From Hirsutella rhossiliensis (lineage: Eukaryota; Ascomycota; Sordariomycetes; Hypocreales; Ophiocordycipitaceae), in the NCBI RefSeq assembly GCF_020360975.1, contig NW_025408671.1:434001-498000 (forward strand): a stretch of 64,000 nucleotides of DNA, in the 5' to 3' direction. This document shows, piece by piece, positions 57,501 to 64,000 of this stretch. Under the pieces are notes generated by a model. The model saw nothing but the letters and a program-made list of their open reading frames with translations. It made no database searches and was not told the origin of the DNA. Each line of letters opens with the position of its first letter. Positions within the stretch are counted from its first letter, which is position 1. A program made the position numbers and the translations under genes.

Positions 57501-57618
57501 AGGATCTTTCCGCTGCCTCGTCTCGCCACGGCCGATCTTGTTCTCCCGCCGCCGCCTGGCGTGATGGCCGTGGTGGCAACCATCCGGATGACTGCGTATC
57601 TCCTGCCCTGCCTTGCAT
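51600..57618 (-). pseudogene. Helitron RepHel helicase (copy 1), frameshifted
   Basis: In coding order on the minus strand: a basic N-terminus and a DUF6570-like cysteine-rich domain (MTCRLCYRKRTRKEL, CRSCFPGG, CVECARC, LPHPLWQTMDEIHVSWQGAEKP, RRQVVERALIWLKKNNPHYADIEI, 57.4-56.5 kb). Next is the Helitron-like Rep domain (DPLSSAEFFHREMTLFFEHY, then the HUH-type ALHVHGLLWLQGNVHL at 55.3 kb). After a variable middle comes the PIF1-like helicase: Walker A VGGEGGTGKSRVIEAL and Walker B DVLVIDEVSMLGARTLH (53.1-52.8 kb), FCGDFHQFRPVQ and the C-terminal AFACTDYKVQGRTLERVALEL...YVQLSRCPTLDGIML. Frame changes near 56.4, 55.4, 54.7 and 52.5 kb show it is inactive. The 52.5-kb change is one base short relative to copy 2 (VRAAEIRN against MRAAGDPEL). 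Confidence 0.85.
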
Positions 57619-57990
57619 CTCTCTGGGTTGGGTTGGCTGAACGAGGGCTCCTGACGACTCCAGACGACATCGTGACAGCGGTTGCCGGCCAATCCTGTCC
57701 CGCCTGGCATCCGGATGACTGTATATCTCCCGCTCTATCTTCTATTGCTCTAGGTTGGATTGGCCGAATGAGGCGCTCCTGACGGCTGTAGACGAAATCC
57801 CGACACTGTTTGCCGGCCGACCCTGTCCTTTCTGGCGTGATGGCGGCGGTGGCCACCGTCCGGATGACTGCGTATCTCCTGCGCCATCATCCATCTCTTG
57901 AGGTCGGATTGGCCGAACCAGAAGCTCCCTGACGACTCTAGGCGAGTTCCCGACAGGGCTTGCCGGCCGATCCTGTCCTCCTGGGGTGTC
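57541..57990. repeat. Minisatellite, three units of about 130-150 bp
   Basis: Units begin at the recurring CCGGATGACTG at 57583, 57711 and 57859. Each also contains a GGTTGG.TTGGC.GAA.. stretch and TTGCCGGCC.ATCCTGTCC. The array lies at the 5' side of the copy-1 RepHel reading frame, which runs into it. Confidence 0.8.
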
Positions 57991-58798
57991 CCTCGGAGCC
58001 CATTGGCCCTGTCCGCGCACCACGGCTTCGCCTTCCAGACGTGCCCTCTGGACGCCCTCCACGAGCCCTCCTTCGAGGAGGAACTATCGACGTTAGTCGT
58101 CCTTTTCCGCGGCCAGCCGCCTCGCCGACTTCCTTGGGCAACGCTCTTTGAGTGCCTCTGCCTGCTCTCTTCGTGAGGCATCGTCGGCCGCCGCGGCCGG
58201 CTTGGCCTCAATAGGCCGGAACCTGGGTGCCGCGTTTCCTTGACTTTTGTGGCCCGACGCCCGCTTCGGCCCTTCGTCCATTGCGATCGGTCTCGCCGCC
58301 GCGATACTCCTCGTCGCAGCAGCGGCCGCTGCTGCTGTCCCCGTTTCGCACTCTCCTGCCACCGATCTTACCTCGCGGCTACGATTCTCCCCCATGCTGG
58401 TGCTGTCTTATCGGCAAGGCTCCGCAAACGAACGATAGATTAGGAAGCCTTCGCCCGGGATATACCCCGAGATTGTCTCGCTTCCTGGCAATGGCGTTCC
58501 GCCGCGTTGGCATTCTTCTTGCTAACGGTTATATCCTTCCTTGTTAATATCCCCTTTCTGCATTAGACCTCTCCTCTCTCGGACCTGCCGGGCTTCCTTT
58601 GTACCTATCGACAGGCCTATCTGCCGACAGCCCTAGTTTTCGCCATCCTATGCCGGTAGCCCTGCCGGACACTTTAATCCGCGTCGCCCTTGCTGCCCGA
58701 TCAGTACCCAGCTCCGCAACACCACGACGCATCTCTTTGACGTCTGCTTACTTACAGCGGCAAGGCTCCTCGCTCTTCCCGGCGAATCCATACCACTA
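57991..58798. other. Non-coding spacer inside Helitron region
   Basis: No recognisable protein or RNA was found. Short frames on both strands are rich in Arg/Pro/Ala because of the GC content. Confidence 0.45.
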
Positions 58799-58909
58799 TT
58801 GATCTACTATAAGTGCGTCTACGCTCGACTTCTTCCTACTCCTTTCTTGACGCTGAGAACCCGTCCTTTTAGTGCGTGCAAGTGGCCTATCGACCTGCGC
58901 AGATGCACT

Positions 58910-60227
58910 ATGTCTTCCTCTCTACTTCGTACCGATATGCCCGCACCGCACCTTCGAAAGCCGCTCGATAGCCAAAGGGGCGCTGGCGGTGAGATGTCTA
59001 TGATGTCTTTTGTCCAGCCGGACTGTCCTGCTAGATTTTCCCACCAGGACGACCACCGCATCAGGGGTCTTAACGCCGAGGCCATGGCCCGCGTCTTCCT
59101 GCCTCCTCCCGCCTGGCTGCTCGCGACGGAATATGCGCCCCTCCGATCGGATGCCGATGATTCCCCGACATCCGTCTTTTTTAGCCTCAACCTCTCCATC
59201 TACGGCCAGCCTATTGATCCCTCCGACTGGACCGAAGAGTGGTTTTTCATGCATGCCCGCGTCCACCCCTACGCGCTCGCATGGGAGGTTGAGCAACGCG
59301 ACGGCCTCGAGTCTGACACGGGCCGCACCTTTCTATACGATGCCCGCCCTTGTCGTCCGCGATCAGGGCTACCAGCCGTAAGCCGTGCCCTGACCCTTCG
59401 CGAGTGCCGACGAAACGGTATATGGCTAAGATGGGCTTGAAGTGTTCTCCTAGGCTCTTTGCCTCCATGGGCGACTTCCTGCATCCCGCCTATTGTTTCC
59501 TTTACCGGCCTTATCGTCGGCACCGGCCACTCCTCGCTGCGGCGGGACCTACTGCCCGGTCCAGGCGCCGCCCAACTTAACTGTTGCGGATTTGTCCGCC
59601 TTTCTACCTATGTCGCTCCTGGGATGCCTAATAAGGTCCCCTTCAAGGGCTTCCACCCGTTCCAGGTCTTCGTTATCTTCCTGTTCGCGCTAACCCTGGG
59701 CCATCTTGTGTAGGAAGATGGCCGAGAGGCAGGACTCTCAATTTCAGCCTAACGTCCCCTTTACCTGCACAGGCAAGGTCGCTGGCCTGCTCCGTCATGA
59801 TGTCATGCTCTACCCCCCGGGCTCGGACCGGGACAACGTCTTTATCGTCGTCCCGGATTCCTGGACTTTTCTCGACAAGGCCGCCGCCGCCGTCACCACG
59901 ATGGCACCGCTTCTCTCTACGCCACAGAGGCAACAAGCTTCCTCCGCTTCCGCGGCCTTCCGGGACGTGCGCGCTGCCTCTTTGTCTTTGATCACCCCTG
60001 GCACCCTCCCGCTCAGTCCTCCACCCTTGGCTTCGGCTTCGCCCTCGACCGGCCACCTTACGCCGCCCGGGAAACGATATTGCCCTGAGCCTGCCGATAC
60101 GCCGACGAAGCGACCGTGTCTGCTGCATAAGGCCCCGGTGATCTCGTCTTCCCTAAGCCCGCCTCCTCTGCTACCCACTCGTTCTCTGTTTCGGCTGCCT
60201 CCGCCGCTCATGAGCCGGACAACCTAA
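58910..60227 (+). pseudogene. Divergent ORF region next to RepHel, unrecognised
   Basis: Protein-like frames lie on the strand opposite to RepHel. From ATG 58910 (MSSSLLRTDM) the first runs through RVFLPPPAWLLATEYAPLRS, VFFSLNLSIYGQPIDPSDWT and EEWFFMHARVHPYALAWEVE to 59440. The frame then changes (LVVRDQGYQP; GFHPFQVFVIFLFALTLG at 59650-59710). A second frame, 59706-60227, starts MCRKMAERQDSQFQPNVPFT, continues CTGKVAGLLRHDVML and VFIVVPDSWTFLDKA, and ends in a Ser/Pro-rich tail. I do not recognise the family. The beta-rich FTCTGKVAGLL...VFIVV pattern would be compatible with an OB-fold, as in the RPA-like proteins of some Helitrons, but that is a guess. Frameshifts suggest decay. Confidence 0.5.
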
Positions 60228-60832
60228 GCCGGGTCCTGACTTACGGACTCTTCCTCGATTCCATTGTCGCCCATGGCTTGGGCTCGCCGGCCCGTCCGCT
60301 TCGAAACCGCCACCTATCTAAGAAAGCTACGGAAATGGAATAGCGTACGCTGCTATAACTCCTTAAATGGGAAGTGTTTTTCGTCCAGCCTGGCTGCCCC
60401 TTGGTCGTCGTTACCTTTCTGCCTCTGTACATCTGTCTGCCCCTTGTCTAGACGTTTTTTTCGTTCCTCAAGGCTCTTTGCGCAACCCTGTTGGGTTGCC
60501 TCTCCCGTATGCCCCACCCCCGGTTTTGCCCCTCGAAATCCCCGCTTCTGATTCGCTCGGTCGATTGGCTACGGTCATTTCGCCTTCGGTTGGGCCTTTC
60601 GCCTTCTGTTTGTCATGTCCTGGGGCATCTGATTCGCTTGTCCGTGCCCTGAGACTTCTGATTGCCCAGAATAATAAACCGCTTTCGCTTCTGGCCCGTT
60701 GAAAGTCCCATTCGCTTGTGCCGCCTGCTCCACCGGTCGCCCCGACCCAATTTTTCCATTAGTAATGAAGTCCTTGCAAGGGTCGGGGTGGGGCATAGCT
60801 AAGTTATTGGTGTCGCGCCCTCTTGGGTTAAG
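60228..60832. other. Spacer between Helitron copies
   Basis: Contains the inverted 17-mer at 60458-60474 and a 9-bp palindromic pair (60740-60748 and 60780-60788). I see no gene. Confidence 0.5.
60740..60788. repeat. Inverted repeat CCCCGACCC / GGGTCGGGG
   Basis: Perfect 9-bp arms separated by 31 nt, followed 10 nt later by CTAAG on the plus strand. A hairpin near a CTRR end is a Helitron 3' signature, but the loop is long and the orientation is opposite to the neighbouring RepHel, so it may be unrelated. Confidence 0.5.
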
Positions 60833-63800
60833 TTACCTACTGCTCACCGTCTCTGTCCCCGCGCGCTCACCGAGCCTGTTGCACATCGCTTCCCGAACAG
60901 TTCTATCGCTCAGTTCCTCCAGCCTCGCTTGTGCGGCGGTCATCTCCCCGGGGACCCGGTTTCCACTAGGTCTCTCTCGCACTTTCGACACGAGCATGAT
61001 GCCGTCCAGCGTCGGGCACCGTGACAGCTGCACGTATAGGCTGTACGGGTCGCACTGCGACGGGACGGCGCGTCCGCCGACGTTTGTCGTCCTCGTCCCC
61101 CGCAGCTCGAGCGCCACGCGCTCCAGCGTCCCCCCCTGCACCTTGTAATCCGTGCACGCGAAAGCGGCGGCGCACGGCAGGCCCTTTCGGCTGACGTCGT
61201 TCTGCTGCCACGGTCGCTTCCGTTGACACTGGATCCTGACGCTCATGGGCGTCAGCAGGATCGTGCCGGGCGGCATCCCGACGAAGTGGAAGTCCTTGGT
61301 CGTCTTCGACCCCAGTATTATCGCCGCCGGCGGCCCGAAGTGGATCGTCATGTCGGCCGAGATCCGATGCCCGGGTGCGCCTTGTCGACGATGACCTCCA
61401 CCGCCGTGTAGCTAGCACCGTTCACCAGCTTCAGCCCCTGGTGGGTGTTGTGGTTCACGACGACCGGCATCCCCGGCACGAACATGAAGACGGCCGGCAC
61501 CGGGATCGCGCTGTCGTCGCCCTGGTTCAGCATCATGATGGCCTCTTCCTCGGTCGGCAGGCCGTCCTTCCACTTGTGCTCGGAGAGGAAGATGCGCACC
61601 GTCGACCGCTGCTGGATCTGGAACGCCAGGCTCGCCTCCATGTTGAGGTTCCACCGATTCCTGTTGAGCGGCGTCACCACGGTGATGCCCGTCTCCCACG
61701 GATCCGCCTGCCTTCCCGGTGGCACCTCGAGTTGAGGAGATCCAGGTCCGTGTGGTCCTGCACGCCCCCGCGGATCCGCTTCAGCAGCCGCTGCAGCTCC
61801 GGGTCGCCGGCGGCGCGCATCTGCTCGTCCAGCATGACGGCCGTCGTGAACCGCCTCCACAGCGCGTGCGCCTTGTCGTGCTGGTGGCGCTGCTCGGCCC
61901 TGAACGAGTTGTCCTCGTCCCACGAGACGGCCGCGCTCGGCAGCAGGATCGACCTCTCCTGGACCGGGCGGAACTGGTGGAAGTCCCCGCAGAAGAGGAC
62001 GATGGGGATCCCGCCGAAGTCCCGCTGCGATCCCCGCAGCTGGCAGATCCGCTCGTTGACGGCGTGCAGCGTCCGCGCGCCGAGCATGCTCACCTCGTCG
62101 ATGACGAGCATGTCCTTATCCTGCCAGTCCATCCGAGACTGGCCGTTGACGAACCGCTCCGCCTGCCTCGGCAACCGCACGCCGTCGACGTCCCTCGCCG
62201 TGTTCGCGCCCGGCCCTTGGTCCTGGTGAAGCCGCAGGCCGAGTGGATGGTGATGCCGTTGACCGCGCGGCGGCGGTCCCCGACGTCGCCGTGATCAGCA
62301 GGCGATGCGAGAGGTCCTTCGCGGCGAAGAGGCCCACGAGTGCTTCGATGACGCGCGACTTGCCGGTGCCGCCCTCGCCGCCGACGAACTGACAGAGCTG
62401 GCTGACGTCGCCTCCGTCTCCTGCCGCATCGAGTCCAGGTGGCGGCATATTATGGAGAAGGCAATCGCCTGCTTCTTGTTTAGCGTCAATCGTCTTGTCA
62501 AGTCTTTCCCGGCCTCGTGAAAGGAGGTGGATGGGCCGAGGCGGACTTCCATGCCGGCCTCCGCGTTACCTGCCCTCTCCTCGGTTTCCACTCGCGTCAC
62601 CTGGACGTCTTCCTCCCCGAAGCCGGCGAGCACGCTCCGCCCCGCTGCGCCGCGATCGGTACCGTGGGCCGGGGCCATGCTTTGTATGCCCTGGATCATC
62701 TTCACCCTCTCTCTGGAGGCGCATGTCTGCTGCGACTTGATGGCCTTGACCTGATCCTGCGGCGGCACTGCAGCCCGGAGAACACCTGCCCGGGCATGTT
62801 GATGTGCCCCCACCCGTTCGGTCACGACGGTGGCCCGGAGCTCGGCCGTCGAGGCTAGCGCTGATTGCTGGAAGCGGGAGAGCTGCTGCATCATTCCCGA
62901 AAGCTCCCGCGACCCCGCCGTGATCTGGTTCGCGCCGGTCGCGCTTCTAACGACATCGATCAGTCGCGTTGCGTTTCCGACGTTGTCGGACTGGTACGCG
63001 GATCCCGCCTCGCGGTCCGCCTCGCCCGGCCCCTCCCCATCCTCCCCAATCGCCAGGTGCGCCGGCCGGATCCCCGTCGCCGGACGACGCTGCCCATTGC
63101 TTGGCGTCTCGCTTTGCGTCCTCGGCGGACCGCCGGAGTAGTTGAACGTTATCGACGAGGCACGAGGTTCTTGGCGGAAGCCGCTCTCGTGCGCCTCCAT
63201 ATCTCGTTGATGTCGCCTCGCTCTTCGCTAAGAAAGGTCTCCCACGGCGCGAATAGGGCAAGATGCTGCACGGCTGCTCTGTAGCGGCACGGTTAGTCAC
63301 CGCGCGTTGGGACCGCTTTTCGACCGGCCATCCACCGCACCTACTTACCGGCGGTGGCATTGTTCCTCGTCGTCTTGCTCGAAATCCTTGCTAAGGTGGC
63401 CGTCAAGGCAGACGACGGCGTGCTTTCCTGGCCGCCTCAATACCTGCACCCAGTCTTTGCCGGCCACCCAGCCGCTCGAAAGGCACCTCTCCCAGGCACC
63501 GGAGCACCCGTCCTTGCCGACGCGTTGGAGCCTGACGAGCGAAACATAGTCATATAGGCACAAGCCTCGTAGGACGTGTCCGCGATGATGGTACGCCTCG
63601 GCGAAGCTGATCCTCTCGCCTGCTTCCTCCACGGCGACCGACTCGTCCACGGACACGTCTGCGACCGCGGTGCCGCTCTCCTGCCGAAGGTGTCGCCAGC
63701 GCCTGGAGACGTGCCAGTAGAGCACCGACACGTTCAGGTACGCCCAGGCGCTGCTGCTCGTGAACTCGCTCGGGTATCCCAGGAGATGGGCGACGACCTC

Positions 63801-64000
63801 GACTTGCGACAGGGCGCGCTCCGTGAATATCCTGTTCGCCACTCTCATCAGAAACTGCCGCGTCTTATTATTCTTGGTTCCGTCGTCGCCGCCGACGACG
63901 CCATTTCCGGCATCCTCCTGGCACCCGGCTGGCCACCTGCTGCGACGACGGGCAGCAGTTCCGCGGCCGCGGCGACGCGCTTCCACGTCGGGTCCTCTAC
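60833..64000 (-). pseudogene. Helitron RepHel helicase (copy 2), partial
   Basis: The copy aligns with copy 1 over its whole visible length at an offset of about 9.28-9.30 kb, with obvious but scattered differences (for example YVQLSRCPTLDGIMLVSK is identical while flanks differ). It contains the helicase motifs VGGEGGTGKSRVIEAL, DMLVIDEVSMLGARTLH, FCGDFHQFRPVQ, the C-terminal AFACTDYKVQGGTLERVALEL, and the middle region NRIFTERALSQVEVVAHLLG up to the window edge. Frame changes near 61.37, 61.70, 62.2-62.4 and 63.2-63.3 kb show decay. The N-terminal and Rep domains lie beyond the window. Confidence 0.85.

Larger units (their letters stand above)
51165..60474 (-). mobile_element. Helitron copy 1, tentative limits
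   Basis: The region contains a minus-strand RepHel gene (51.6-57.6 kb), a 130-150-bp minisatellite (57.54-57.99 kb) and a plus-strand ORF region (58.8-60.2 kb). It is bracketed by a 17-bp inverted repeat. The inverted-repeat limits are my inference. Classical Helitrons end in TC and CTRR without inverted repeats, but Helitron2/Helentron variants have short asymmetric terminal inverted repeats. The true ends may differ. Confidence 0.5.

Noticed and set aside
38188..64000. A Starship-type giant mobile element
   Set aside because: No tyrosine-recombinase captain (DUF3435-like) or typical cargo was seen. Copia, hAT and Helitron signatures explain the content.
1..64000. CRISPR arrays, rRNA or tRNA genes
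   Set aside because: No regularly spaced repeats, no rRNA-like blocks and no cloverleaf with A/B boxes were found. The only tRNA-like stretch is the primer-binding site of the copia element.

Overview
The window is nuclear DNA of a filamentous ascomycete, most likely a Sordariomycete of the Hypocreales type. The evidence is short introns (about 50-100 bp) with GTRNGT donors and CTAAC/CTGAC branch sites, fungal families such as Zn2Cys6 regulators and quinate-utilisation genes, and an AT-rich relic island next to GC-balanced genes. No ribosomal RNA, tRNA or CRISPR feature was found. Several coding sequences needed manual intron placement, and exon coordinates are given in each entry.

The first 27.7 kb is mostly host genes. 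RSA4 (ribosome assembly, minus strand) and a FAR1-type DNA-binding protein (minus) come first, followed by a relic of a STAND/NLR-type fungal N-terminal domain and then MSH4 (meiotic MutS homologue, plus). A quinate/shikimate dehydrogenase-like gene and a quinate permease converge and probably act together in quinate use. An AT-rich, gene-less island (about 13.5-15.2 kb) separates these from a CorA-like membrane protein, a fungal-specific protein kinase and a small unknown gene. A relic-rich stretch (21.8-25.8 kb) precedes cytochrome P450 number 1.

From 27.7 to 38 kb there is a kinase-gene fragment, a CDF metal transporter, a Zn2Cys6 regulator and a carotenoid cleavage dioxygenase. These are followed by a gene-poor region with a possible MULE-transposase scrap and a dispersed repeat.

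From 38.19 to 46.86 kb lies a complete Ty1/copia LTR retrotransposon. It has two apparently identical 289-bp LTRs, a 5-bp target duplication, a primer-binding site that matches the anticodon arm of initiator tRNA-Met, and a broken gag-pol. A 2.8-kb hAT DNA transposon with 8-bp target duplications sits inside its RNase H domain. The 3' LTR ends 166 bp upstream of the start codon of P450 number 2 (CYP52-like). Next comes a decayed acetoacetyl-CoA synthetase gene.

The last 12.5 kb holds two direct, diverged, frameshifted copies of a Helitron RepHel gene, the second running off the window edge. Between them is an oppositely oriented, unrecognised ORF region, and short inverted repeats flank the first copy together with this region. 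This is the best candidate for something undescribed. The right third of the window is thus a nest of recent and old mobile elements, while the left part is ordinary conserved gene space.
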